Positions 33,791 through 42,294 of a stretch of 64,000 nucleotides of DNA are shown one piece after another. The DNA comes from Sphaerisporangium flaviroseum. Lineage in GTDB: Bacteria > Actinomycetota > Actinomycetes > Streptosporangiales > Streptosporangiaceae. The position numbers were made by a program, and so were the translations under genes. A model generated the notes under the pieces. The model was given only the letters and a program-made list of their open reading frames with translations. It was not told the DNA's origin and made no database searches. The stretch covers positions 124,001 through 188,000 of the forward strand of contig NZ_BAAAZR010000006.1 in assembly GCF_039537005.1 (NCBI RefSeq), written 5' to 3'. How positions within the stretch are numbered: the first letter of the stretch is position 1; the number at the start of each line of letters is the position of its first letter.

Positions 33791-34824
33791 CCGCCATCCC
33801 GTTCGTCGACGCCGAGGGGGACTCGTACGCCCTCGGCAGGTGGCACGGCGCGGCACGGGCGGTGTCCCTGCGGGCCTTCCTCGACGACTCGCTGTGCCGC
33901 CTGAACCGGGTCATGCGGCCACCCGTGTCGATGGACCTGCTGCGGCCCGCGATCTCCGCCTACGGCGCGGAGATCGCGGCCGGGGCGCCGGAGCTGGCCG
34001 CCGAGATCCGCGGACTGGCCGACGGCGCCGGCATCACCCATGAGGAGGCGATGCTCCTGCAGCTCCGCCGCGAGATCATGGGGTACAACAAGGTGCCGGC
34101 CAGGGGCGACTGCACGACGTACGCCCGCACCGGCGAGCACGCCGTGCTGGCCCAGACGGTCGACCTCAACGGCGACCTGGACGACCAGATCGCCGTCCTG
34201 CGGGTCGCGCCCGCAGGGTCGTCCCGGCGCGCGCTCGTGCTGAGCTTCGGCGGCCTGCTCGGCTACCTCGGGGTGAACAGCGACGGCCTGGCCGTCGGGC
34301 TGAACCTGGTGCTCGGCGGCGACTGGCGTCCCGGCCTGCCGCCCTACCTGGCCATCCGGCACCTGCTCGACTCGGCGGGGAACGTCGAGGACGCCGTCAA
34401 GATCCTGCGCGGGCTCCGCCTGGCGAGTTCCCGCGTCATCGTACTGTGCGACCCCACACGGGCGGCCTTCGTCGAGATCCTCGGCGACGAGCTGCGCGTC
34501 GTCGAGGCGCCGGAGGTGGCGCACACCAACCACTTCCTGCACCCCGACTTCGCGCCGCGCGACGAGCTCAACGTGTTCGCCCGCAACTCCTCGCTGCGCA
34601 GGCTGGACGCCTGCGTGTCGCGGCTGGCCGGGCTCCCGGCCGGGGCGGGCGCGGAGAGCCACTTCGCCGTGCTGTCCGCGCCGCCGATCTGCGTCCCGGA
34701 CCTCGGGGACATCCGGCGGGAGAGGACCGTCGCGACGGTCGTCATGCGGCCCGCGCACGGCGAGCTGTACGTGAGGCCGGGGGATCCGTCGCGCGGCCAG
34801 ACCCAGAAGTTCACGCTGGACTGA
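33787..34824 (+). CDS. C45 Ntn-hydrolase / acyl-CoA:6-APA acyltransferase family
   Basis: A 345-residue protein of the isopenicillin-N acyltransferase family. The expected nucleophile is Cys109 in RGDCTTYA; maturation in the family is by self-cleavage just before this cysteine, so the chain would split into about 108 and 237 residues. Members hydrolyse or transfer amide-linked acyl groups. Following directly after the GNAT gene (ATGA overlap), it may remove the N-acyl group late in the pathway or release a product. The substrate is an inference. Confidence 0.82.
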   Translation: MTAIPFVDAEGDSYALGRWHGAARAVSLRAFLDDSLCRLNRVMRPPVSMDLLRPAISAYGAEIAAGAPELAAEIRGLADGAGITHEEAMLLQLRREIMGYNKVPARGDCTTYARTGEHAVLAQTVDLNGDLDDQIAVLRVAPAGSSRRALVLSFGGLLGYLGVNSDGLAVGLNLVLGGDWRPGLPPYLAIRHLLDSAGNVEDAVKILRGLRLASSRVIVLCDPTRAAFVEILGDELRVVEAPEVAHTNHFLHPDFAPRDELNVFARNSSLRRLDACVSRLAGLPAGAGAESHFAVLSAPPICVPDLGDIRRERTVATVVMRPAHGELYVRPGDPSRGQTQKFTLD

Positions 34825-34841
34825 GGCAGGGGGATGCCCTG

Positions 34842-35816
34842 GTGAGTGCCGAGCCGGCAATCGAGATGCGCGCTCCCCGCGACGAGGTGGAACGCGACCT
34901 GCTACAGGCGCGGGCGCTGGTCGAGGCGGCGATGTTCAACCACCGCCGGCGATCGGACACGCCCGCGCTGATCGAGCTGCCCGCCGAGGACGTGGCGGCC
35001 GGCAGCGCCCTGCACCGCATCCTCACCTCCGCCCGGGAGGAGGTGATCTTCGTCATGCCGCCCGCGCGCTGGCTGGACGTGGCCGTGCCGCAGCTGGAGT
35101 GCCTGACCTCGGCCGGGGTGGCCGTACGGATGCTGTGCTCGCAGGAGACGCTGCGCACGCGCAACGGGGTGCGGTTCCTCGACTACGCGCGGGCGCACGC
35201 GATCCACACCCGTGTGGCCGAGCCCGCGCTGCAGAAGCTCGTGCTGGTCGACGAGCGGGTGGCGCTGATGCGCGCCGGGCAGCAGACCCTGGTGGCGCGC
35301 GCTCCGGCGATCCTGCGCACCCTCGGCGCGCTGTTCGCCGGGGCGTGGGAGGCCGCGATCCCGGTGGTGGACCACCGGCGGTTCGGCGAGCAGGCCCGCG
35401 AGGGGCTGACCCAGCAGATCCTGCTGTTCCTCGGCGCCGGGTACAAGGACGACGCCGCCGCCCGCCAGCTCGGGCTGTCGGTGCGCACCTACCGGCGGTA
35501 CGTCGCGGACATCATGCGTGATGTCGGAGCGGCCTCCCGTTTCCAGGCAGGGGCCAGGGCCGCCGAGCTCGGACTGCTGTCCCACGGCGAGATCAACGGG
35601 GACGGTCTCGACCCCCGGCCGGAGGCGCTGCCTCTCGACCGGCAGCCCGAGATACCCTCCCTCGACCCCCGGCCGGAGGCGCTGCCTCTCGACCGGCAGC
35701 CCGAGATATCCTCCCTCGACCCCCGGCCGGAGGTGCCGTCGCTCGACCGCCGGCCCTCTCTCGATCATCAGCCCGAGATGCCGCCGTCGATCTGGAAGAC
35801 CGCGCCGGTGATGTAG
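34842..35816 (+). CDS. LuxR-like regulator with TrmB-type sensor and repeat tail
   Basis: A 324-residue protein. Residues 55-190 resemble the PLD-like sensor fold of TrmB regulators (SAREEVIFVMPPARWLDVAV). Residues 200-250 form a LuxR-type HTH (YKDDAAARQLGLSVRTYRRY). From residue 256 the chain is an 18-residue repeat, LDPRPEALPLDRQPEIPS and variants, encoded by 54-bp tandem repeats. The frame ends inside the convergent ketoreductase gene. GTG 34842 follows CAGGGGGATG. It is the last gene of the hydrazine operon and probably its pathway-specific activator. Confidence 0.78.
   Translation: MSAEPAIEMRAPRDEVERDLLQARALVEAAMFNHRRRSDTPALIELPAEDVAAGSALHRILTSAREEVIFVMPPARWLDVAVPQLECLTSAGVAVRMLCSQETLRTRNGVRFLDYARAHAIHTRVAEPALQKLVLVDERVALMRAGQQTLVARAPAILRTLGALFAGAWEAAIPVVDHRRFGEQAREGLTQQILLFLGAGYKDDAAARQLGLSVRTYRRYVADIMRDVGAASRFQAGARAAELGLLSHGEINGDGLDPRPEALPLDRQPEIPSLDPRPEALPLDRQPEISSLDPRPEVPSLDRRPSLDHQPEMPPSIWKTAPVM
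35607..35768 (+). repeat. 54-bp tandem repeat in the regulator tail
   Basis: Copies start at 35607, 35661 and 35715, each opening CTCGACCCCCGGCCGGAGG; the first two are nearly identical and the third decays. The period of 54 keeps the frame (18 codons). The array abuts the stop codon of the convergent ketoreductase gene (35768) and may have extended the regulator into it. Confidence 0.88.
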
Positions 35817-36517
35817 GCGGCCCGCTCCGAGGCGAGGAACCCCACCAGCTCCGCCACCTCCTCGGGGCGCCCCCAGCGGCCGAGCGGGATCCTGGCCAGC
35901 GACTCCTCACGCGTCGATTCGCCCAGACCGGCGGTCATGTCGGTCTCGATGAAACCGGGCGCGACCACGTTGGCGCGGATGCCGTACCGCCCCACCTCCT
36001 TGGCCAGTGCCCGGGTGAAGCCGATGATCCCCGCCTTGGACGCCGAGTAGTTGACCTGGGTGGCGTTGCCCTGGACCCCGGCCGCCGAGGACAGGGCGAC
36101 CACGCAGCCCGCCTTGCGCTTCATCATCTGGAAGACCACCGCGCGGCAGACGTGGTAGGTGCCGTCGAGGTTGACGTCGAGCACCTGGTGCCAGTCGTCG
36201 TCGCTCATCATCACCAGCGGGCGGTCGCGGACGATGCCGGCCGAGGTGACGACGGCGCCGATCGGCCCGAGCTCCCGCTCGGTGTGCCTGACCAGCTCCG
36301 CCATCGCGGCCGGATCGGTGACGTCGGCCTGCTGGGAGATCACCTGGACGCCGTGCCCGGCCGCCTCCTTCACGAGCTCGCTCGCGGCGTCGGGCCGCGA
36401 ACGGTGGCAGAAGCTCACGTCGTAGCCGTCCTGCGCGAGCCGGAGGACGACCGCGCGCCCGATGCCGCGGCTGCCCCCGGTCACCAGCGCCACCCGAGGC
36501 GTCTCCTTCGCCGTCAC
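35768..36517 (-). CDS. fabG: 3-oxoacyl-ACP reductase (SDR ketoreductase)
   Basis: A 249-residue short-chain dehydrogenase. The NADPH site is TGGSRGIG and the catalytic triad includes LSSAAG serine and YSASK. The end YITGAVFQIDGGISG is typical of FabG/PhaB. It reduces 3-ketoacyl-ACP. GTG 36517 follows GGGGGAGG and overlaps the upstream KS-like stop (GTGA). Its 3' end overlaps the convergent regulator by 49 nt. Clustered with KS, KS-like and ACP genes, it belongs to a small type II polyketide/fatty acid set without a visible dehydratase or enoylreductase. Confidence 0.9.
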   Translation of the reverse strand: MTAKETPRVALVTGGSRGIGRAVVLRLAQDGYDVSFCHRSRPDAASELVKEAAGHGVQVISQQADVTDPAAMAELVRHTERELGPIGAVVTSAGIVRDRPLVMMSDDDWHQVLDVNLDGTYHVCRAVVFQMMKRKAGCVVALSSAAGVQGNATQVNYSASKAGIIGFTRALAKEVGRYGIRANVVAPGFIETDMTAGLGESTREESLARIPLGRWGRPEEVAELVGFLASERAAYITGAVFQIDGGISG

Positions 36518-37671
36518 CTGGCCTCCCCCTTCGACGGTCCCATCCGGAGCAGCGCGCACCCGGCCACACCGTCCCGGTCCACAGCGGTCACCAGCGCGGT
36601 CCGCCCGTACGGCACCGGCTCGTTCTCGGCCCAGGCGAGCAGGGCGACGAGCCCGAAGGCGGCGGAGGCGGCGTTGGTGTCGCCCACCAGGTCGGTGCCG
36701 CGCAGCCGCACCGGCACGCGGTCGCCGAGGATCCCGGTGATCACGGCCTCCTCGGCGGAACCCTCCGGCCCCGGGCCTCCCGAGCCCGCCACCGCCCAGA
36801 GCCGGTCCGGTGACTCTCCCGTGGAGGCGAAGGCACGGCTCACGCAACTCGCCAGCGTGGCGTGGACGTCCTCCGGCTCGCAGTGAACGCCGAACTCCAC
36901 CGCGAGCACCTCGGCCGGCTCGGCGCGCCCGTGCTCGCCCGGCCGGCCGTACGGCTCCAGCAGGACCATCGCGCAGCCCTCGCCGAGGACCGCCTCGGGC
37001 GGCCGATCCGGTTCGGAAAGTGTCTCGAACCAGGCCCTGGCCGTGGAGAACTCCTCGGCGGCGCCGCACAGCACCGGGCCCGCGCGGCCCGACCGCTGCA
37101 GGCGCATGGCGTAGTTGAGTGCGAGCAGCCCGGAGGCCCGCCCGCCGGACACGGTCGTGTTGGGCCCCTGGAGCCCGTGCCAGATCGCGCACTGCGCCGC
37201 CGCGCAGTTCAGCACGGCGTTGGGAAACCGGGCCGGGTCGACGAAGTAGGGCTTCTCCTTGGTCAGGGAGTCACGGGCGAAGTCCACCGTGCTCTGCGCG
37301 CCGGCGACGTTGGTGCCGAGTACCAGCGCCGCCTCGGCGCCGATCCCCGGGATCCGGTCGCCGCCGGGGGCGCGCAGGAGCCGCCCGGCCGTGGCCACCG
37401 CGAGGGCGGTCACCCGGTCCATGGACCGGGTGCCCTTGCGGCCCAGCACCTCCCGGATGTCGAATCCCGGCACCAGGCAGGCTCGCTCGACCGGCGCGTC
37501 CCCGCCGTCACCGGGAGGCACGGCGGTCTCGCGGCGCCCTTCCCGCAGCCCGGCCGCGAAGTCGGCCCGGTCGAGGCCGTACGGCGATACCGCGGACCAC
37601 CCCGAGATCATCGTGCGGACGACGGGGGGCCGGCCCGCGGGCGGCCGGTCGACGCCGGCCGTGCCGGTCAC
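36514..37671 (-). CDS. Chain-length-factor-like ketosynthase (no active-site Cys)
   Basis: A 385-residue KS-fold protein. The position of the KS active-site cysteine is Arg178 (TVSGGRASG), and both catalytic histidine motifs are lost (GSGGPG in place of HGT, GDTNAASA in place of GHTLGAA). It is therefore likely the inactive partner that pairs with the 37668 KS and sets chain length, as CLFs do. GTG 37671 overlaps the KS stop by 4 nt. It also overlaps the ketoreductase start. Confidence 0.83.
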   Translation of the reverse strand: MTGTAGVDRPPAGRPPVVRTMISGWSAVSPYGLDRADFAAGLREGRRETAVPPGDGGDAPVERACLVPGFDIREVLGRKGTRSMDRVTALAVATAGRLLRAPGGDRIPGIGAEAALVLGTNVAGAQSTVDFARDSLTKEKPYFVDPARFPNAVLNCAAAQCAIWHGLQGPNTTVSGGRASGLLALNYAMRLQRSGRAGPVLCGAAEEFSTARAWFETLSEPDRPPEAVLGEGCAMVLLEPYGRPGEHGRAEPAEVLAVEFGVHCEPEDVHATLASCVSRAFASTGESPDRLWAVAGSGGPGPEGSAEEAVITGILGDRVPVRLRGTDLVGDTNAASAAFGLVALLAWAENEPVPYGRTALVTAVDRDGVAGCALLRMGPSKGEAR

Positions 37672-38900
37672 GAGCGCTCCTCGTGGCGGCCGAGGAGCAG
37701 GACCGCGTTGTTGCCGCCGAAGGCCAGGGCGTTGTTCTGCACGATCCGCAGGTCGGCGTCGACCGCCACGTTGGGCACGCAGTCCACCTCGCACTCGGGG
37801 TCGGTCTCGACATGGTTGATCGTCGGCGGGATGAACCCGCCCTCGATGGCCAGCACCGACCCGATGGCCGCCAGGGCGCTGGCCGCGCCCAGGGTGTGGC
37901 CGAGCATCGACTTCATCGACACGGTGCGCGGGGTCGCGTCACCGAAGACGCCGCGGATCGCACGCGCCTCGGCGACGTCGTTGGCCCTGGTCGCCGTCCC
38001 GTGGGCCGAGATGAAGTCGACCTCCTGCGGCTTGACGCCCGCGTTGTCCAGCGCCAGCCGGATGCAGCGCGCGACGCTGCCGGAGTCGGGCGCGACCGGA
38101 TGGCTCGCGTCGCAGTTGAGCCCGTAGCCCAGCACCTCGGCGTGGATCCGCGCGCCGCGCTCGCGGGCCGAGGCGAGGTCCTCCAGCAGCAGTACCCCGG
38201 CGCCCTCGCCGGTGATCATCCCCTGGCGGTTCCTGTCGAACGGCCGGCACAGGTCGGGCGCCATGGCCCCGAGCCGGTAGAAGCCGGCGAAGGTCTTGCG
38301 GCACAACGCGTCCGCGCCACCGCACAGGGCGAAGTCGGCCTCACCGCTCCGTATGACGTCGAAGCCGTAGCCGATCGCGTAGTTGCCCGCCGCGCAGGCG
38401 GTCGGAACGGTCACCGCCTCGACGTCGGTGAGCCCGAGCTCACGGGCGATCAGCACCGACAGCCGGCTCGCGTTGATCCTCCGGGTTGTGGCCGGGTCCA
38501 TCCGGGCGGGCCCTTCGGCCACCTCCTGGCCGACGAGCCGGTCGAACTCCCGGGATTCGCCCATGGTCGTGCCGATCGCGATCAGCCCGTGGCGCTCACG
38601 CAGGCCGGCGTCGGCGTATCCGCCGTCCTCGACGGCCATGCGGGACGCGGCGACCGAGAACCGGCTCGCCCGGCCGAGGGCGGCCGGGTCGAGCGTCCGC
38701 ATCCAGGCCGCGGGGTCGAACTCGCCGACCTCACAGGCGATGGTGTGCTCGAACCCGGTGGTGTCGAATCCCCTGACCGGCTTGGCCCCGCTGCGGCCGG
38801 CACGGAGCCCGGCCGCGTACTCCCGGGCTCCCACGCCTATGGGCGAGACGACGCCCAGGCCGGTGATCACCACTCGGCGCCCGGCCGGTTCGCTGAGCAT
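37668..38900 (-). CDS. Beta-ketoacyl-ACP synthase (FabF/KS-alpha type)
   Basis: A 410-residue condensing enzyme with a complete triad: Cys169 in PTACAAGN, His300 in SAHGTAT and His335 in MLGHTLGAA. It elongates an ACP-bound acyl chain with malonyl-ACP. ATG 38900 was chosen; an in-frame TTG at 38915 would add five residues. Pairing with a degenerate KS directly downstream marks it as a type II PKS KS rather than housekeeping FabF. Triacsin-type clusters also use discrete ketosynthases on hydrazine-derived starters. Confidence 0.9.
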   Translation of the reverse strand: MLSEPAGRRVVITGLGVVSPIGVGAREYAAGLRAGRSGAKPVRGFDTTGFEHTIACEVGEFDPAAWMRTLDPAALGRASRFSVAASRMAVEDGGYADAGLRERHGLIAIGTTMGESREFDRLVGQEVAEGPARMDPATTRRINASRLSVLIARELGLTDVEAVTVPTACAAGNYAIGYGFDVIRSGEADFALCGGADALCRKTFAGFYRLGAMAPDLCRPFDRNRQGMITGEGAGVLLLEDLASARERGARIHAEVLGYGLNCDASHPVAPDSGSVARCIRLALDNAGVKPQEVDFISAHGTATRANDVAEARAIRGVFGDATPRTVSMKSMLGHTLGAASALAAIGSVLAIEGGFIPPTINHVETDPECEVDCVPNVAVDADLRIVQNNALAFGGNNAVLLLGRHEERS

Positions 38901-38933
38901 GCCCTGTCCCCCCAACGTCGTCGTGGCGTGCGG

Positions 38934-39203
38934 CTAACCGGCCGGTTCCCGCTCCCAGCCCGCGGCCTCGACGACCACGTCGTAGACGCCGGAGAGGTTG
39001 ACCATGCGGACCAGCTCGCTCTGGTCGATGGTGATGTTGTAGTTCTGCTCGAGCGCCGCCAGGATCTCGATGGCCCCCATCGAGTCCATCTCGTGCTCGT
39101 CCTTGAACGAGTCGTCGTCGCTGAGCTCGTCGGGATCGATCTCAAGCACCTTGCAAACGATGTCCCGTATTTCCTTCTTGTGGTCATCGATGGCAGTGGT
39201 CAC
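38934..39203 (-). CDS. Acyl carrier protein of the type II set
   Basis: An 89-residue ACP with Ser in EHEMDSMGAIEIL as phosphopantetheine site and acidic flanks. GTG 39203 follows AAGGACGG; the frame remains open further upstream but that part is not convincing. It is first in the minus-strand operon ACP-KS-CLF-KR and presumably carries the growing ketide. Confidence 0.9.
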   Translation of the reverse strand: MTTAIDDHKKEIRDIVCKVLEIDPDELSDDDSFKDEHEMDSMGAIEILAALEQNYNITIDQSELVRMVNLSGVYDVVVEAAGWEREPAG

Positions 39204-39551
39204 CGTCGCCCGTCCTTCCTCGTCACCGGTACCCCGGCGTCGCCGCTCGAGAGCCTCGCGCCGATGGGTGGGGCGAATGTAGGCCGCCCCGCCGGAGCCC
39301 CACAAGCCGCGTTTCCACTACCTGCCAGCCGGGAGGCTCCGGAGCGGCAGGCGATCATGGCATGTTCCTGACAACCCATACCGAAGCACCGGGCAGATCG
39401 CCCAGATTGGGATCCGAAGGGATCGCAAGGATCCGCTCCACGGCGGGCGGGCGAGCCGTTCGCGAGATCCCGGCTCACGGCCGGGGCCGCGGCCGGTCTC
39501 GTCAGGCCGCCCTCGAACGACACCGGTCAGGATCTGGAGCTCTGATTTCGC
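39204..39551. other. Divergent promoter region of the two PKS-side operons
   Basis: About 350 nt separate the ACP start (-) from the EamA start (+). No gene is supported here. Both operons must be transcribed outwards from it, but I see no clear repeat or operator; GATCTGGAGC near 39531-39540 acts as the EamA ribosome site. Confidence 0.6.
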
Positions 39552-40559
39552 ATGAGTCAGACCATCACCACGGGGGTCCGCGCCGAGCGGTGGGCGCTCG
39601 CGGCGGCGGCGGTAACGATGCTGCTCTGGGCGTCCGCTTTCGTCTCCATCCGCAGCGCCGCGCCGCACTTCTCCCCGGGGGCGCTGGCGCTCGGCCGCAT
39701 GCTTGTGGGATCGATCGTGCTCGGCGGGATCCTGCTGGTCCGCCGCGAAGGGCTGCCCCCCCGCGCCGCGTGGCCGGGAATCCTCGGCTCCGGCCTCCTG
39801 TGGTTCGGGCTCTACATGGTGGCCCTGAACTGGGGCGAGCACGAAGTGGACGCCGGCACCGCCGCGCTGCTCCTCGGCATCGGGCCGGTCCTCGTCGCGC
39901 TCCTCGGGAGCTGGCTGCTCAAGGAGGGCATCAGCCGCCGGTTGCTCGCCGGGATCGCGGTGGCCTTCGCCGGCACCGTCGTGGTGGGGATCTCGGTGTC
40001 GACCGGCGAAGGATCCTCCGTCAGGGGCGTACTGCTGTGCCTGCTCGCGGCCGTGGCCTTCGCCGGGGGCGTCGTCTGCCAGAAGCCCGCGCTCCGGCAC
40101 GCCTCGCCGCTGCAGGCCACCCTGTTCGGGTGCGTCGTCGCGGCCGTGGCCTGCCTGCCCTTCGCCGGGCAGTTCGTGGGCGAGGTGGGCGAGGCGCCTG
40201 CGTCCGCGCTGCTGAACGTCATGTTCCTCGGCGCGTTCCCGACCGCGCTGGCCTTCACCACCTGGGCGTACGCGCTGTCGCGGCTCAGCGCCGGCACCCT
40301 CGGAGCCACCACGTACGTGGTGCCGGTCCTCACGGTGCTGATCTCGTGGATCGCGCTGGGCGAGGTGCCCGCCTTGCTGACCTTCGTCGGCGGCGCCCTG
40401 TGCCTCGCCGGTGTCACCGTCTCCCGGGGGCGGAGCAAGCCGCACCCCGCGAGTCCGGCGCCGGACCCGGTTCCCGCCCCCGACGAGGCGGCCGTCGGGC
40501 CGGAGGGGCAGGAGCCGGACGTCACCCCTGTCCGTTCGGCGGCGGCGGACTCGAAGTGA
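39552..40559 (+). CDS. EamA/DMT-family exporter
   Basis: A 335-residue membrane protein with ten predicted helices arranged as two EamA repeats (start MLLWASAFVSIRS; second repeat from VLLCLLAAVAFAGGVVCQ). A Pro-rich soluble tail of about 45 residues follows. It likely exports a small metabolite, possibly the cluster product or an intermediate. It leads an operon with the thioesterase, KAS III-like, diiron oxidase and dehydrogenase genes; its stop overlaps the thioesterase GTG. Confidence 0.88.
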   Translation: MSQTITTGVRAERWALAAAAVTMLLWASAFVSIRSAAPHFSPGALALGRMLVGSIVLGGILLVRREGLPPRAAWPGILGSGLLWFGLYMVALNWGEHEVDAGTAALLLGIGPVLVALLGSWLLKEGISRRLLAGIAVAFAGTVVVGISVSTGEGSSVRGVLLCLLAAVAFAGGVVCQKPALRHASPLQATLFGCVVAAVACLPFAGQFVGEVGEAPASALLNVMFLGAFPTALAFTTWAYALSRLSAGTLGATTYVVPVLTVLISWIALGEVPALLTFVGGALCLAGVTVSRGRSKPHPASPAPDPVPAPDEAAVGPEGQEPDVTPVRSAAADSK

Positions 40560-41356
40560 CCTCTCCCATGCTCGACTCGCCCTGGTTCCTGTCCGCCGGG
40601 ACGCGATCCGCGCCGGCCGCCCGTGTCTTCTGCTTCCCTCCCGCGGGGGGGAACCCCCGCACCTTCCTCGGATGGCAGCCGGACATGGGAGCCGACGCGG
40701 AGATCGTCGCGGTCTGCGTGCCGGGGCGGGCGCACCGCTGCGAGGAACCGTCGCCCGCCACCGTCGGCGAACTGGCCGACGGGGCGGCGGCGGCCATCGC
40801 CGCACATGCCGGCCTGCCGGTCTACCTGTTCGGCCACAGCCTCGGCGGGCTGCTGGCGTTCGAGGTCGCCCGGCGTCTCCGCGGCCTTCCGGCGCTGCGC
40901 CATCTCGTCGTGTCCGGCTGCGCCGCTCCGAGGCTCAACCCCTCCGACTACATCGTCTGGTCGAACACCAACCACGGGCGGGCCTTCGCCGTGGAGGCGG
41001 CCTCGTTCCTCGGCCTGTCCGCCGAGTTCGCCGCCGCCGACGAGGAGGTGCAGGATCTGCTGCTCGCCGACATGCGGGAGGACGTCCGCCTGCTCGCCGA
41101 GTATCGGTACCGGCCGCAGGCGCCCCTGTCCGTCGGCGTCTCGCTCATCTGCGGACGTGACGATCCGCACGTCGACGGGCCGGGGCTCACCGCCTGGCGC
41201 GAGGAGTGCGAGACGGTGCCCGAATGCCACTGGACCGAGGGAGACCACTTCTACCTTGACAAGCGCCCCACCGCCGTCACCGACGTCCTGCGGCCCCTCG
41301 TCCTCGGTGGAACGGGCGGCGCCGCGCCTTCCCAGCAGCACGTCGAAGTGATCTAG
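40556..41356 (+). CDS. Type II thioesterase
   Basis: A 266-residue alpha/beta hydrolase of the GrsT/TEII family. The nucleophile serine lies in FGHSLGG, the aspartate in CGRDDPHV and the histidine in EGDHFYL. It would clear mis-primed carriers or release the product; no thioesterase domain exists in the NRPS, so a release role is possible. GTG 40556 overlaps the EamA stop; ATG 40568 is an alternative. Confidence 0.9.
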   Translation: MTSPMLDSPWFLSAGTRSAPAARVFCFPPAGGNPRTFLGWQPDMGADAEIVAVCVPGRAHRCEEPSPATVGELADGAAAAIAAHAGLPVYLFGHSLGGLLAFEVARRLRGLPALRHLVVSGCAAPRLNPSDYIVWSNTNHGRAFAVEAASFLGLSAEFAAADEEVQDLLLADMREDVRLLAEYRYRPQAPLSVGVSLICGRDDPHVDGPGLTAWREECETVPECHWTEGDHFYLDKRPTAVTDVLRPLVLGGTGGAAPSQQHVEVI

Positions 41357-41359
41357 ACC

Positions 41360-42283
41360 GTGACGACCAGGTCATCCATCCCCGTCTTCCTCACCGCACC
41401 GCACTACGTGCTCGGCGAGATCGACGAGGACCACACGGCGATAGCGGGCCTCCAGGCGCGGATCGAGGAGTTCCGCCTGCTGCCGAAACCGGGCCTGTGG
41501 GGATGGGGACGCGTCCGCCGTACCGAGAGGACCATCGAGTCGATGGCCGTCGAGAGCGGAGCGGCCACGGTGCGCGCGGCCGCGATCGACCCCTCCTCCA
41601 TCGACGGGCTGGTCCTGTGCTCCACCGGCTTCCCGGCGGACACCCGAGCCCATGGACGCTTCGTCGAAACGATCATGAGGGGGATCGGCCTGGAGGGAGC
41701 CGACTTCACCGGCCTCACGCTGAATCGCTGCACGAATCTCCTCGCCGCCATCCAGGTCGCGGACGCCCTGGTGGCGAGCGGCCGTCGCCGGCACGTGCTC
41801 GTCGTCACCACCGACCGCGCCGACGAGGACACCCGCATGGAGAAGTTCGCCATCTTCAGCGACGGGGCGGCGAGTTGCCTGGTCACCCGCGAGCCCGGCG
41901 GCCACGAACTCATGTCCTGCGCCGCGGCGCACGAGGCCGGCGAGCTGGACTGGTCCAACGAGATCAGCTCCGACCTCGCACGCCAGGTGAACGAGCGGTT
42001 GCTGGAGCCGCTCGGCATGAAGCTCCAGGACGTCTCCGCCCTGATGCACGGCAACGTCTTCAAGCCGATCGTCATGATGAAGGAGATGCAGGCGGGCTTC
42101 ACGCCGGAGCAGCTCTACACCGGCAACATTCCTCGGGTCGGGCACTGCTTCGCGGCGGACCCGATCATCAATCTGGTCGACAGGACAGCGGCCGGTCACG
42201 TGCGTGACGGCTGCTTCTCCATGCTCGCGTCAAGCGTTCCGGGATCGCGGATCGGCGTCCTGCTGCGGAAAGTCGCCCCCTGA
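41360..42283 (+). CDS. KAS III-like condensing enzyme / acyltransferase
   Basis: A 307-residue thiolase-fold protein of the FabH family. The active-site cysteine is Cys124 in LNRCTNLLA and His230 lies in MHGNVFKP; an Asn at 271 (ADPIIN) may be the third residue. Some relatives join acyl groups to O, N or S nucleophiles instead of making C-C bonds. It starts with GTG 3 nt after the thioesterase gene. Starter-unit loading or acyl transfer in the hydrazine pathway is plausible; which one is open. Confidence 0.82.
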   Translation: MTTRSSIPVFLTAPHYVLGEIDEDHTAIAGLQARIEEFRLLPKPGLWGWGRVRRTERTIESMAVESGAATVRAAAIDPSSIDGLVLCSTGFPADTRAHGRFVETIMRGIGLEGADFTGLTLNRCTNLLAAIQVADALVASGRRRHVLVVTTDRADEDTRMEKFAIFSDGAASCLVTREPGGHELMSCAAAHEAGELDWSNEISSDLARQVNERLLEPLGMKLQDVSALMHGNVFKPIVMMKEMQAGFTPEQLYTGNIPRVGHCFAADPIINLVDRTAAGHVRDGCFSMLASSVPGSRIGVLLRKVAP

Positions 42284-42294
42284 GCGGAGAGTCA

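Noticed and set aside
37668..38900. Housekeeping FabF
   Set aside because: A degenerate KS partner overlaps it and the rest of the fatty acid synthase is absent, which fits a type II PKS pair better.
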